Source: Flammeovirga sp. EKP202 (GTDB lineage Bacteria; Bacteroidota; Bacteroidia; Cytophagales; Flammeovirgaceae). Taken from it: 64,000 bases of DNA. The stretch is from positions 29,655-93,654 of the forward strand of contig NZ_JACVVP010000029.1 of the NCBI RefSeq assembly GCF_014534745.1, given 5' to 3'. Numbering within the stretch: position 1 is the first letter of the stretch; the number at the start of each line of letters is the position of its first letter. The position numbers and the translations under genes are program-made. Of this stretch, positions 43,528 to 53,935 are shown piece by piece. Below the pieces are notes generated by a model. The model was not told the origin of the DNA and made no database searches. It saw only the letters and a program-made list of their open reading frames with translations.

Positions 43528-46500
43528 ATGAATTATTCAGGGATTCAAATTCAAGGAAATATCATCTCGGGAGAGATTTTAGATAAAATACAATTAGCAG
43601 AGGATTACAAGTTTCAAAAACCTAAAGATTTTGGCTTTAAAAGTTCAGAAGATTTAAGGGATGAAATCGGTATTGCATGGCATGACATTAGACAACTTTA
43701 TGAACGTTTTCATCAGAAGATTGAAAATGCAAGAGCTTCTGATGATGGAAAAAAAGCTACTGACTTATGGATAAGGAATTTTCTTGATTATTTAGGCTAC
43801 GAAATAAAAGATGCAAACCCTCAAGTAATCAATGATAAGACTTACAATATCTCTCACAAAGCAAAAAATGACTGTAATGTACCTATACATATTGTTGGGG
43901 CAAAGCTAATTGAAGGAGAAATTGTATTGTTAGATCAAACTCTTGAAAGAGGCCAACGTACTCCTCATAACTTGTTGCAAGAGTATCTAAACAATACAGA
44001 GAATCTATATGGTATTGTAACGAATGGTTATCAGCTTAGATTACTAAGAGATGCAACAAGGTTGACAAAGCTTACCTATTTAGAGTTTGATTTAAAGAAG
44101 ATTATTGAAGATGAACTCTACTTAGAGTTTGTTCTTTTATATAGAATTCTTCATAAGACAAGAGCACCTAAAAGCATTGAAGATAATGAATCTTCTTACT
44201 GGGAAGTTTTCCATGCCGATGCTTTAAGTTCTGGATCAAGAATAAGAGAAAAGTTATCATCAGCAGTTGAAAAATCTATTATTCAATTAGCCAATGGCTT
44301 TTTACAACATCCAGAGAATTTGGCATTAAAGAATCAAGTTGATAATTATGTCAATTCGGAAGATGCTGTATATAGAAGCCAACAACAAACGGAGTTTTAT
44401 CATAACCTTTTAAGAATAGTATATCGACTCTTGTTCTTGATGGTGACAGAAGAAAGAGATTTAATATTCCCTTCTCATGAAAATAAATCGTGGGATAAAA
44501 GGATTCAAAAAAAGAAGAAAATCTACTATGATTATTATTCTGTATCAAGGATTAAAAAGTTAGTAGAGAAAAAGCATTTTATAGAGAAACGACCTCATGA
44601 TTTATGGGAATCTTTAAAGATGTGTTTTGCTATTTTTGAAAAGCAAGAAGTAGCAGAGGAGTTTGGTCTAAATGCTTTAGCTTCTGGATTATTTTCAACT
44701 GATGCTTTAGGAACATTGTATGATGTAAAATTATCCAATGAGGTATTTTTAGAAGTGTTGGCCAACCTTTCTTATTTTCAGAATGAGAAAAAACAATTGA
44801 CTAGAGTCAACTTTACAGATCTTGATGTAGAAGAATTTGGTTCTATGTATGAGGGCTTATTAGAATATCAACCTGTTATTAAAGTTGAAGGTAATAAATA
44901 TAAATTTCAATTTGAGAAAAGTGAAGAAAGATCATCTTCAGGCTCTCATTATACACCGGAGGAGCTTGTAAGACCGCTTATTAATCACTCTTTGAAATAT
45001 CAGGTAGAGGATAGGTTAAAAGATCCTGATCAATTTATTTCAACAACTAAGGAGCTAAATCATCTTAAAAAACAGGAGATGGCTTTATTAGGATTAAGAG
45101 TGTGTGATGTTGCATGTGGTTCGGGGCATATTTTACTTTCAGCGGCAAGGTATATTGCCTTTGAATTGGCTGTAGTTCGTACCGATCAAGAACAACCTAA
45201 CAATGAAGCAATTCGATTAGCTACTCGTGATGTGATTAAGAATTGTATTTATGGAGTGGACTTAAATCCATTAGCGGTCGAATTATGTAAAGTAGCTTTA
45301 TGGTTAGAGGCACATAACCCGAATGAACCTTTAAACTTCTTAGATCACCATATAAAATGTGGTAATGCCATTGTAGGTTTGGCACATATGGAAGAGTTGA
45401 ATAAGGGGATAGCAAATGAAGCCTTCAAAAAACTGGCAGGAGATACGCCTATTGCTTCAGAGTTTTCTAAAAGAAATAAAGCAGAGAGAAAGTTATTTGA
45501 GGAAGAGATAAAATCTGTTGGTCATCAAAAAACACTTGATAATCAAAAGTCATTAGAAGATAGTATTAAGCTAGTAACTGCTGAATTTAGAAAGTTTGGT
45601 AATATGCCTGAAACTACTTCTGGAGAGATCAAACAGAAAGCAGAAGCATATAAAAAGTTAGAAAAGGGTGTACATTGGTTTAGATTAAAGCAGTTGGCAG
45701 ATATGCAAATTGCTCAATTCTTTATACCTAAAAATGAAACAACAAGAGACCAATTAGTCACTCAAAAAAGTTATCAATCATTTCTTAAAACAGGTGCTCA
45801 AATTACAGGGAGAGGCCCTGCAAAAGCATCAGCTATTGCAGAAGAGAAGAAGTTTTTTCATTGGTTTTTAGAATTCCCTCAGATAATGTCTAAAGGTGGT
45901 TTTGATTGTATTTTGGGGAATCCTCCTTTCTTGGGTGGACAGAAATTAAGTAGTTCTTTTGGTGATGATTTTCTCGGATTCATAAAATATTATTATGCTC
46001 CAATTGGTAGTGTTGATCTAGTTACCTACTTCTTTAGGAGAGATTTTGAAATTATTAAAAGAGGTGGTTTTCAATCATTAATTTCTACTAATACAGTTGC
46101 TCAAGGAAGTGCAAGAGAAGGAGGATTAGCTGTCATTGAAGAAAGAGGTGGTACGATTAATCATGCTGTCCGTTCAATGAAATGGCCTGGTATTGCAGTA
46201 GTTGAAGTAGCTTTGGTAACTGTTCATAAAGGAGATTGGTTAAGAAAATATACTTTAGATAATAGAGAAGTAGATTTAATTAATTCTTATCTAGACGATC
46301 AAGAAGATTTAGGTGACCCTTATGTCTTAATTCGAAATCAAGACATAAGTTTTCAAGGTTCAATAGTGTTAGGGAAAGGGTTTGTTCTAGAACCACAAGA
46401 AGCACAAAATCTAATTGATAAAGACCCCAAAAATAAAGAAGTTTTATTTCCTTATTTGAATGGGCAAGACTTAAATAATAATATCGATCAATCATCAAGT

Positions 46501-47763
46501 CGTTGGGTAATAAACTTCTTTGATTGGGATGAGGAAAAAGCCAAACTATATCCTGATTTATATCAAATCATCAAGCAAAAAGTAAAACCAGAAAGGGATA
46601 AACTTAGGGATAATCCTGATGGCCGAAGAAGAAAAAAAAATTGGTGGTTATATGGAAGAAATCCAATAAAGTTATATAAAACTATAAAACCTTTAGAAAG
46701 AGTATTAGTAGTTGCTCAAGTTAGTAAAACTGTTGCATTTACTTATGTACCTGCAAATCAAGTGATTTCAATGATGTGTATTGTAATAGCAGAGGAAAAA
46801 GGTATAAGTTTTCCTTTATTACAATCTAGTTTTCATAAAGATTGGGTACAAAAGTATGGCTCAGCATTAAAAAATGATACTAGGTATACACCTTCAGATG
46901 TTTATGAAAATTTTCCTTATCCAGAGATTAAAGGAGAAGATTATAATAAATTAGAACAGCTAGGAGAAGATTATTATAACAAGAGATCAAGGTTTATGCT
47001 TAGTTTTGGATTAGGTTTAACCAAAACATATAATCAATTTCATAATAAAGATCTACAGTTAGAAGTAGTGAATCAAAAAAAGAAAGACTTCGAAAAAGTA
47101 TATGGTAAAGAAACATGGAACCTCTACAATCACCTAGAAAATAAAAAAGAAGGAAAAGTAAGTTATCAAGAAGCTGTGGCTTTAATAGAAGAACTCCGTC
47201 AATTGCATGTGCATATGGATCAAGCGGTATTAGAAGCCTATGGTTGGAGAGATATCCAACCTCGACATGATTTCTATGAGGTAGAATATTTACCTGAGAA
47301 TGATAGAGTGCGTTATACTATACACCCTGATGCAAGAAAAGAAGTACTTAAAAGGCTTTTATTGTTAAATCATGAAATTCATGAGAAGGAAGTAGCAGAA
47401 GGATTAGTAAAAGGAGCAAAACCTAAAAAAACAGAAGCCAAAAAGAAAACCCCTAAGAAGAAAGCTCCTTCAAAGTCACCTTCTCAACAGACTTCAATGT
47501 TTGGTGGAACTTCACAACCTCAAACTTCTTTATTTGAAAAGAAACCAACTGAGATAAGTATCAATACGAAATTTTCTATTCAAAAAGAAGATCAATCTCC
47601 GATGAAATACCAAATGGTACAAACTGCTGTAAAAGGAGAGATAAAAGATGGATACAGACAAATAGATATTCAATCTGCACTAGGACAAAAAGTTTTTAAT
47701 AGGCCAGTCGGCTTTACCTTTGACTTTGGTGGAGAATGGAAGATTGTGAGTATTGATGGGTGA
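43528..47763 (+). CDS. Eco57I-like N6-adenine methylase, DrmMI-like
   Basis: The 1411-residue protein has the AdoMet motif VCDVACGSGHILLSA (near residue 525) and the catalytic N-P-P-F motif in ILGNPPFLGG (near 797). The N-terminal 450 residues and the long C-terminal region, which includes a recognition-like domain (YLNGQDLNNN, RDNPDGRRRKKNWWLYGR) and a Lys/Pro/Ser linker at 1295-1330, fit class I Eco57I-type methylases of DISARM and BREX. I see no clear nuclease motif, so it is probably a methylase only. It follows the SNF2 helicase as in DISARM. Confidence 0.75.
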   Translation: MNYSGIQIQGNIISGEILDKIQLAEDYKFQKPKDFGFKSSEDLRDEIGIAWHDIRQLYERFHQKIENARASDDGKKATDLWIRNFLDYLGYEIKDANPQVINDKTYNISHKAKNDCNVPIHIVGAKLIEGEIVLLDQTLERGQRTPHNLLQEYLNNTENLYGIVTNGYQLRLLRDATRLTKLTYLEFDLKKIIEDELYLEFVLLYRILHKTRAPKSIEDNESSYWEVFHADALSSGSRIREKLSSAVEKSIIQLANGFLQHPENLALKNQVDNYVNSEDAVYRSQQQTEFYHNLLRIVYRLLFLMVTEERDLIFPSHENKSWDKRIQKKKKIYYDYYSVSRIKKLVEKKHFIEKRPHDLWESLKMCFAIFEKQEVAEEFGLNALASGLFSTDALGTLYDVKLSNEVFLEVLANLSYFQNEKKQLTRVNFTDLDVEEFGSMYEGLLEYQPVIKVEGNKYKFQFEKSEERSSSGSHYTPEELVRPLINHSLKYQVEDRLKDPDQFISTTKELNHLKKQEMALLGLRVCDVACGSGHILLSAARYIAFELAVVRTDQEQPNNEAIRLATRDVIKNCIYGVDLNPLAVELCKVALWLEAHNPNEPLNFLDHHIKCGNAIVGLAHMEELNKGIANEAFKKLAGDTPIASEFSKRNKAERKLFEEEIKSVGHQKTLDNQKSLEDSIKLVTAEFRKFGNMPETTSGEIKQKAEAYKKLEKGVHWFRLKQLADMQIAQFFIPKNETTRDQLVTQKSYQSFLKTGAQITGRGPAKASAIAEEKKFFHWFLEFPQIMSKGGFDCILGNPPFLGGQKLSSSFGDDFLGFIKYYYAPIGSVDLVTYFFRRDFEIIKRGGFQSLISTNTVAQGSAREGGLAVIEERGGTINHAVRSMKWPGIAVVEVALVTVHKGDWLRKYTLDNREVDLINSYLDDQEDLGDPYVLIRNQDISFQGSIVLGKGFVLEPQEAQNLIDKDPKNKEVLFPYLNGQDLNNNIDQSSSRWVINFFDWDEEKAKLYPDLYQIIKQKVKPERDKLRDNPDGRRRKKNWWLYGRNPIKLYKTIKPLERVLVVAQVSKTVAFTYVPANQVISMMCIVIAEEKGISFPLLQSSFHKDWVQKYGSALKNDTRYTPSDVYENFPYPEIKGEDYNKLEQLGEDYYNKRSRFMLSFGLGLTKTYNQFHNKDLQLEVVNQKKKDFEKVYGKETWNLYNHLENKKEGKVSYQEAVALIEELRQLHVHMDQAVLEAYGWRDIQPRHDFYEVEYLPENDRVRYTIHPDARKEVLKRLLLLNHEIHEKEVAEGLVKGAKPKKTEAKKKTPKKKAPSKSPSQQTSMFGGTSQPQTSLFEKKPTEISINTKFSIQKEDQSPMKYQMVQTAVKGEIKDGYRQIDIQSALGQKVFNRPVGFTFDFGGEWKIVSIDG

Positions 47764-47792
47764 GATTTTTAAACTAAACTAAAAACAAATTT

Positions 47793-48538
47793 ATGACTAA
47801 TGTAAACAACGGAGCATTTACTTTTTTAGGGCAGAATATTCAAATAGATCCTTCTTGGGATAATGTTTTCAATAATAATATAACTCTCTTAAAAGATGCT
47901 GAAGATGAGTTATTAAAATTAAATAAAAGCAATAAAATATTTTATCCTTATGACCCTAAAAATATTTTCAAAGTATTTTCAATGTCATTAAAGAGTATTA
48001 AAGTGGTTTTAATTGGACAAGATCCATATTATGATTCTGACATAGCAACAGGGTTAGCCTTTGATATTGATGAGCCTGATGAATGGGGTACTGATGTTCC
48101 CCCTTCATTAACAAATATCGCTAGAGAGCTTTATTATATTCAAAATAATAAATCAATTGATACTAGTTCATTGAGAGAGAAAATTAGTGAAAGTGATTTT
48201 ATAATATCGTCACCAAATAAAATATGTAAAAAATGGAGAGATAATGGAGTTTTTTTAATAAACACTGCTCTTACAGTAAAAAAAATATAAAGGAAAGTCA
48301 TTTAGATTTATGGAAAGATTTTATTGAGGGAATTCTTCTAGAAATAAGTATTCAAAGTTTTAGTATTGATTGGTTATTATGGGGGGTGAAAGCTAAAAAT
48401 TTTGAACACATTTTGGTACAGCATGGAAAGAATAATAATTTTTATTGTTCCGCTCATCCTTCACCTTTTAGTTATAATCAGTTTAAAACTAAATCTGGAA
48501 TAGACAAAATTAACAATCACCAAAATATATTCTATTAA
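47793..48538 (+). pseudogene. uracil-DNA glycosylase, split by a -1 frameshift
   Basis: The first frame (165 codons, stop at 48288-48290) has family 1 glycosylase motifs: G75-Q-D-P-Y-Y80 (usual GQDPYH), an A-T-G-L-A-F-D strand, PPSLTNI and GVFLINTALTV. At eight A (48278-48285) the frame breaks. In the -1 frame, SHLDLWKDF, DWLLWG and the C-terminal HPSP motif (CSAHPSPFS) continue to a stop at 48536-48538. One missing A would restore a full enzyme of about 248 residues. It may be a true mutation, programmed slippage or a sequencing error. It lies among nuclease genes of the defence island. Confidence 0.75.
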
Positions 48539-48672
48539 ACTAAAAATGTTTACAAAATAATTTTTTTTAAGAATCAATACACTTAGTAGAATAGGTGTAT
48601 TATTTCATAATTGTGAGAGAATCATTTTGTATATGAATCAAATATTTTACATGTACTTAAAGACCTATAAAT

Positions 48673-49752
48673 ATGAAAACTATCCTTAAATCAATTCAAT
48701 CATTGAAAAAGAATGAATGGTTTTATTATAATCAAACTTCAAGAAATAAGCTGAAAAATCCATTTATTAATGATGAGAATAATCAAATATTACATATAAA
48801 TTTCATAAAAGATTTTTTTAAAAGTGGCGGTAAATCGAGAATATTAAATGATATAGGCTTTAAAGACATTAATGGAAATGGTTATATCAAACATACTAAC
48901 TCAGTTTATTTTCTAGGTATTTTAATTTTTAATAAATGGAAATGTAATCTAGATAGAAATGAGTTCATTCTAGGTCTTAATGAAAGAGAGGGTTATGATA
49001 TCAACCGTTTTCAATTTATGTGGTTTTTGTCAACTTTATTTCATGATTTGTATTATAAATACGAAGAAGTAGTAGAGGAAATTGAAAGATTAAAAAAACA
49101 AAACATATCTACTTATTCTGAATTAGAAAGGCATTTTTATTTAGAATATACAGAAGAAAGAGATTTTAATGAAAATCCTATCCCTCAAATACTTTCAGAT
49201 AATATTTCTAACTATGTTGAATGGAAACTAGCAAAATTGGGAAAGTATGATCATGGTATAATTGCAGGAATGAAATTATATGATGAGCTTAAAAAGAATC
49301 GTACTGAAATTTATCAAAACAGATTTGAGAATTCAGGTCTAAACTGGGAGCCAGAACTTGATATACAATACTATTATTGTGCTCAAATTATTAAAGCACA
49401 TAATATTTGGTTTAATCCAAAAAAAAACCAAGACTACTCGCATTATGGAATGGAGGACTTAGAAACTAACCCTAGTATTAAATTTCAAGAATATCCATTT
49501 TATTATCTTTTTTGTGTTATAGATTCAATTGACCCTGTAAAAGCTATAAGGGATGAAATACCTAAAGTTAATGATATTTTAGATTCAATTTTTATTGAAA
49601 TATCAAAAGATGGCCTAATCCTGAAAAATAATAAACTAGAAGAAACTCAATTTGAATTAATAAAAAATAAATGTTTTGGATTGAAAGAATGGTTAGACAT
49701 AAAGGTGAGTGAAAAAGAAAATTCAATCAATATTTCAATACCAAAATTATAA
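48673..49752 (+). CDS. HD-domain phosphohydrolase-like protein, 359 aa
   Basis: The protein carries a spaced HD set: His74 in IKHTNSVYFLG, His124-Asp125 in TLFHDLYY, Asp193-His194 in KYDHGIIAG, His243 in IIKAHNIW and Asp284 in FCVIDSID. This is the order of metal ligands of HD-type phosphohydrolases, such as dNTP or cyclic-nucleotide hydrolases. A C-terminal 60-residue region has no recognised motif. Its neighbours are a uracil glycosylase and an HNH protein, which suggests a nucleotide- or DNA-directed defence role; this is inferred. Confidence 0.6.
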   Translation: MKTILKSIQSLKKNEWFYYNQTSRNKLKNPFINDENNQILHINFIKDFFKSGGKSRILNDIGFKDINGNGYIKHTNSVYFLGILIFNKWKCNLDRNEFILGLNEREGYDINRFQFMWFLSTLFHDLYYKYEEVVEEIERLKKQNISTYSELERHFYLEYTEERDFNENPIPQILSDNISNYVEWKLAKLGKYDHGIIAGMKLYDELKKNRTEIYQNRFENSGLNWEPELDIQYYYCAQIIKAHNIWFNPKKNQDYSHYGMEDLETNPSIKFQEYPFYYLFCVIDSIDPVKAIRDEIPKVNDILDSIFIEISKDGLILKNNKLEETQFELIKNKCFGLKEWLDIKVSEKENSINISIPKL

Positions 49753-49782
49753 GAATACTCTAGAACTAAACTAAAATAACAA

Positions 49783-50634
49783 ATGAATTCACATCAGTTT
49801 TTTCATGATAATTCCTTTAAAAAGAAAGGAGTCGAATACTATACATGCCCTATTTGTGGGGATGACTTTACAGAAAGTGATTTGAAAAAAAGCAAGACAA
49901 AAAATCATTTATCTGAAGAACATGTGCCACAGAATGCATTAGGAGGTAAGGTAATTGTTTTAACATGTAAGGATTGTAATAATGATTATGGTCAGAATGT
50001 AGATCACCATTTAGTGAATGGATTTAAGTTTGAAAATTATTTTAAATTTAAGCAAGGAGAAAAGTATGCACGACAAATTAATAATGGAGGTGTTATAGTT
50101 AATGCTGAAGTTGAATTAATCAAAGAAGATACTCTTGATGTTAAGATTTACGACAGTAAAAAGAAAAGATTTAATCCTCCTTCAACAATAAAAAACTTTA
50201 CTTCAACAACATCCCAAGGGCAAACTCAATATTTAGTAACCCCTGAGAAAAACTTCGATGATGATAAAGCCGATATAGCAATCTTAAAAAATGCTTATTT
50301 AATGTTATTCGAGAAAATTGGAAGAAAGGTGATTCAATCAAGGTCTTATACAAGTGTGAGAAGACAATTGAATAATTATCATGTTAGAACATTTCCAAAG
50401 CATTTTGTGAAAAAAGCTAAGATTTTTAATATGGATGTAGAAAATGGAGTTTATCAAGTAAGATTAGGATCAGTGAGAGCGTATATGTGTGTATTTGAGC
50501 TAGAATCTGATGGGAACATTGAAAAATATTTGACATTTTTACCTACCGAAACTTCACAACAGCCTTTTAAAATATATGAGCTTTTGAAAAAGCAGGAAAA
50601 AGGAGATTCTCTTAAAGTACAAAGGAAGTTATAA
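49783..50634 (+). CDS. HNH-type nuclease protein, 283 aa
   Basis: Residues 20-80 show an HNH domain with Cys22-x-x-Cys25, the E-H-V-P-x-x-A-L-G-G segment (Glu46, His47), Cys62-x-x-Cys65-N-N and a downstream D-H-H. The remainder (100-283) is mixed and unrecognised; it contains a basic helical stretch (FEKIGRKVIQSRSYTSVRRQ). It is 30 bases after the HD gene on the same strand, so the pair probably acts together. Confidence 0.7.
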   Translation: MNSHQFFHDNSFKKKGVEYYTCPICGDDFTESDLKKSKTKNHLSEEHVPQNALGGKVIVLTCKDCNNDYGQNVDHHLVNGFKFENYFKFKQGEKYARQINNGGVIVNAEVELIKEDTLDVKIYDSKKKRFNPPSTIKNFTSTTSQGQTQYLVTPEKNFDDDKADIAILKNAYLMLFEKIGRKVIQSRSYTSVRRQLNNYHVRTFPKHFVKKAKIFNMDVENGVYQVRLGSVRAYMCVFELESDGNIEKYLTFLPTETSQQPFKIYELLKKQEKGDSLKVQRKL

Positions 50635-50781
50635 ATTTAAATTAAAGTAGTAAGAATAATACTTCACTGAAAATAAGTTATTAAAGATAAAGCTCTGAAA
50701 AATCACGAACAATTTTAGATAGCATTAATAGAATAGTATATCTATTAATTGTAATGAAACAAACGAACTAATATTAAAAAT

Positions 50782-52551
50782 ATGGAATTTTTTGATTGGT
50801 CTAAAGAAGCAATTACTCTATATAAGAGCAAAATAAATAAGGAATATATATCTAATAGTCCAGAGGTGAAATATCACTATGACACAAGAAAGAAGATTGA
50901 GTACTTGGTGAAACAATTAAATGAAAATTTATCCTCGGATTTGATTCTTAATTACACTGAATACCCTCAAAAACAATCAGGTCAAGGTAATTCTCCTAGA
51001 CTAAAAGATTATATCCTTAGAGGGTTTATACCTAAGAATTTTCATGAGTTAATAGGAAAAAATGTTTTTATAAAATTTGCTTTTTGGGGTTTTAATAATG
51101 ATCCTCACTTTAATATTGATATTGATGTAAATTTTTCAGATCGAAATAATCCATACAATTTACATAGGGGGCAGTTACAATCCTCAAGTTGGACAAAACC
51201 ATTATCTCAATTACCAAAAAACTGGGATTCTCTTGTAAAAGAGCTGTCTCCAATATTAAGTGAAAAAATTGACGAAATAACTACATTCTTAAAACCTATT
51301 AAAGAAATGAAAGACAATAAAATAGACGAGTATGTCTCACTTATCAAGTCAAATAAAAACTTAATATTAACTGGAGCTCCGGGAACGGGTAAAACCTTTT
51401 TAGCAAAACAAATAGCAAATGCAATGAATGCCGAAGTTGAATTTGTTCAGTTTCATCCTTCTTATGATTACACTGACTTTGTAGAAGGTTTAAGACCTAT
51501 TAAAAATGATGGTAATAGTGATATAGGTTTTGAATTAAGAAATGGAGTTTTCAAAGAATTTTGTAAAAATGCATTATTAAATATAATTGATAGTTCTAAG
51601 ACAGTAGAAGAGGTTACAAAAGAACAATTAATTGAAAATGAATTAGAAAACATTTTAGAAGATGCTATCGAATCTAATAAAAACTTCGAGTTAAAGAATG
51701 GTAATAAATTTACTGTATTAGAATATAATGATTCACATATAAAGGTTGAAGTACCCAAAAATGAGAAAACTTCAGATCTTCTGGTTAATATAAAGATACT
51801 CAAAGAATTATTATATCAGGAAGATCTTCAACTTTTAAAAGTAAAAGATATAAAGAAATTCTATAAAAGAGACTATCATCTTCAAACTGATTCTTATTTA
51901 TTTACCTTTTATGAAAAAGTTAAAACTAGATTATCTGAATCTGAAGAAAGCAACTTAATAGACTTAACCTCAAATGTTCCTCTTAAAAACTTTGTTTTAA
52001 TTATAGATGAGATAAATAGAGCTGAAATTTCAAAGGTATTTGGTGAGTTATTTTATTCAATTGACACTGGCTACAGAGGTGAGTCAGGTAAAGTGAAAAC
52101 ACAATATTCAAATCTACAAAGTGATGATGATCCCTTTAAAGGTGGAATCTATGTTCCAGAAAATGTTTATATCATTGGTACTATGAATGATATAGATAGA
52201 AGTGTAGAATCATTTGATTTTGCAATGAGAAGAAGGTTTGCATGGAAAGAGATCACTGCCTCAGAAAGAATAAATATGTGGGATGGACAAATTGATAAAT
52301 GGAAAGAAGATGCTGAAAAAGTCCTAAGATCTTTAAATACTGCAATAGAGGATGTCTCTGGTTTAAATTCATCATACCACATTGGCCCAGCTTATTTTTT
52401 AAAGTTAGAATTATATAATGGTGCCTTTGAAAAATTATGGTCAAATCATATTGAAGGTATTCTTATTGAATATTTGAGAGGTCTTCCTAACTCTCAAGAT
52501 GAGCTGAATAATTTAAAAAAAGCTTATGATAACTCTTTAAATAATGCTTAG
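50782..52551 (+). CDS. mcrB: McrB-like AAA+ GTPase
   Basis: Residues 1-180 are a DNA-binding-type N-terminal domain, not the classical McrB one as far as I can see. Residues 190-560 are the AAA+ motor: Walker A G198-A-P-G-T-G-K-T205, FVQFHPSYDYTDFVEGLRP, Walker B LIIDEINRAE and the McrB-type GTMNDIDRSVESFDFAMRRRF sensor. McrB proteins use GTP to drive the McrC nuclease against modified DNA. It overlaps mcrC by 8 bases and follows the HNH gene after 147 gene-free bases. Confidence 0.88.
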   Translation: MEFFDWSKEAITLYKSKINKEYISNSPEVKYHYDTRKKIEYLVKQLNENLSSDLILNYTEYPQKQSGQGNSPRLKDYILRGFIPKNFHELIGKNVFIKFAFWGFNNDPHFNIDIDVNFSDRNNPYNLHRGQLQSSSWTKPLSQLPKNWDSLVKELSPILSEKIDEITTFLKPIKEMKDNKIDEYVSLIKSNKNLILTGAPGTGKTFLAKQIANAMNAEVEFVQFHPSYDYTDFVEGLRPIKNDGNSDIGFELRNGVFKEFCKNALLNIIDSSKTVEEVTKEQLIENELENILEDAIESNKNFELKNGNKFTVLEYNDSHIKVEVPKNEKTSDLLVNIKILKELLYQEDLQLLKVKDIKKFYKRDYHLQTDSYLFTFYEKVKTRLSESEESNLIDLTSNVPLKNFVLIIDEINRAEISKVFGELFYSIDTGYRGESGKVKTQYSNLQSDDDPFKGGIYVPENVYIIGTMNDIDRSVESFDFAMRRRFAWKEITASERINMWDGQIDKWKEDAEKVLRSLNTAIEDVSGLNSSYHIGPAYFLKLELYNGAFEKLWSNHIEGILIEYLRGLPNSQDELNNLKKAYDNSLNNA

Positions 52552-53830
52552 AACTAAAGATAATTTTAAGCAAGAGATCAAGGAAGAATATATTGAAGAT
52601 TTATCCTTAATATCTAACCAATCAATTGGGGAATTAATTAATCGCAATAATGATTTGTTTGTTTTCTCAAATAATGATGATGAAGCAAGTATTAATGAAT
52701 CAAATATCTTTGATATAAATAATTCAGATCTGGAAACAGGTAATATTATGGGATTTATCGGGGTAAATAATACAGAAATAAGAGTTAGTTCTAGGTTTGC
52801 AACTCATGATGAGGATTATTTACTCCACTACATGCTTCAGAAGGTTTTCTCTCTTAATATTTTTAATCTAAATCATAAAACAGCAAAAGAGTCTATCTTT
52901 GATTTTTTAATTTATATGTTTCCTTACTACCTAAAAAAAGCTTACCGTCAAGGCCTTTATAAGGAATATCAGAAACGGAATTATAATGATTCAAATGTTA
53001 AAGGGAACATAGATATAAATAGACATATAAAACAGAATATCCCTTTTCTGGGTAGGATTTCTTATAGTGTAAGGGAACAAAGTTTTGATAACTCATTAAC
53101 TCAACTCATTCGTCATACAATAGAATATATAAAAACGTTACCTTATTCATCTGAAATATTGAACGCTGACGATGAAATGAAAAAAGCTGTACCGGAATTT
53201 ATTAAAGTCACACCTAATTATTCATTAAGAGATAGAAGATCAGTCATTAATAAAAATATCCGTCCTTTTTCTCACCCTTTTTTTACCGAATATATTGGTT
53301 TACACAGGATCTGTCTACAAATTCTAAGGCATGAAGGTTTAAAATATGGGGAAGAAAAAGATAAGGTCTACGGTGTTTTATTTGATGGTGCTTGGTTATG
53401 GGAAGAATATGTAAATACTTTTTTGAAAAAATGTGGTTTCAAACATCCTGAAAATAAATCATCAAGGGATCCTATATATCTATTTGAAAATAATAAAGTT
53501 AGAAGATATCCAGATTTTTATCGAGATCAAATAGTTATTGATGCTAAGTATAAAAGATTAACTAATAAGCAAGCAGGAGGTATTGGTAGAGATGATATGA
53601 ATCAGATCATTTCATATATGTATGTTCTTCAATCAAAAATAGGAGGTTTTTTAGTACCTACTGATAAAAAAATATTGAACAATGAGTTAGAAAGATCACT
53701 TGGAGTATTAAATGGATATGGGAATGAAGTAAGAGTATGGTCATTTCCAATACCTCATGACACTTGTAGTTATAAAGATTTTTGTGCTTCTATGAAAGGT
53801 ATAGAGGATGTTATGGTTAGCTTATTTTAA
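52544..53830 (+). CDS. mcrC: McrC-like nuclease subunit
   Basis: The 428-residue protein has the McrC layout: an N-terminal beta region (about 1-90), a helical middle, and a C-terminal PD-(D/E)xK nuclease with GVLFDGAWLWEEYV and YPDFYRDQIVIDAKYK, where the P-D and D-A-K are the catalytic residues. It forms the second subunit of the McrBC-type restriction system with the overlapping upstream gene. It is the last defence gene before a terminator and the island integrase. Confidence 0.85.
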   Translation: MLRTKDNFKQEIKEEYIEDLSLISNQSIGELINRNNDLFVFSNNDDEASINESNIFDINNSDLETGNIMGFIGVNNTEIRVSSRFATHDEDYLLHYMLQKVFSLNIFNLNHKTAKESIFDFLIYMFPYYLKKAYRQGLYKEYQKRNYNDSNVKGNIDINRHIKQNIPFLGRISYSVREQSFDNSLTQLIRHTIEYIKTLPYSSEILNADDEMKKAVPEFIKVTPNYSLRDRRSVINKNIRPFSHPFFTEYIGLHRICLQILRHEGLKYGEEKDKVYGVLFDGAWLWEEYVNTFLKKCGFKHPENKSSRDPIYLFENNKVRRYPDFYRDQIVIDAKYKRLTNKQAGGIGRDDMNQIISYMYVLQSKIGGFLVPTDKKILNNELERSLGVLNGYGNEVRVWSFPIPHDTCSYKDFCASMKGIEDVMVSLF

Positions 53831-53873
53831 AAATGAGTTATGATAGCCACTGCTATATCTGACAAGTAATCAT

Positions 53874-53925
53874 ATCTTACACTTAGATATTACGAATATT
53901 GTATTTTTCTAAGTGTAAGATTTTT
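53874..53925. terminator. terminator between mcrC and the convergent integrase
   Basis: ATCTTACACTTAG (53874-53886) and CTAAGTGTAAGAT (53909-53921) form a perfect 13-bp inverted repeat with a 22-base spacer, followed by TTTT. It separates the convergent mcrC and integrase genes. Confidence 0.7.
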
Positions 53926-53935
53926 CGCTGTAAGA

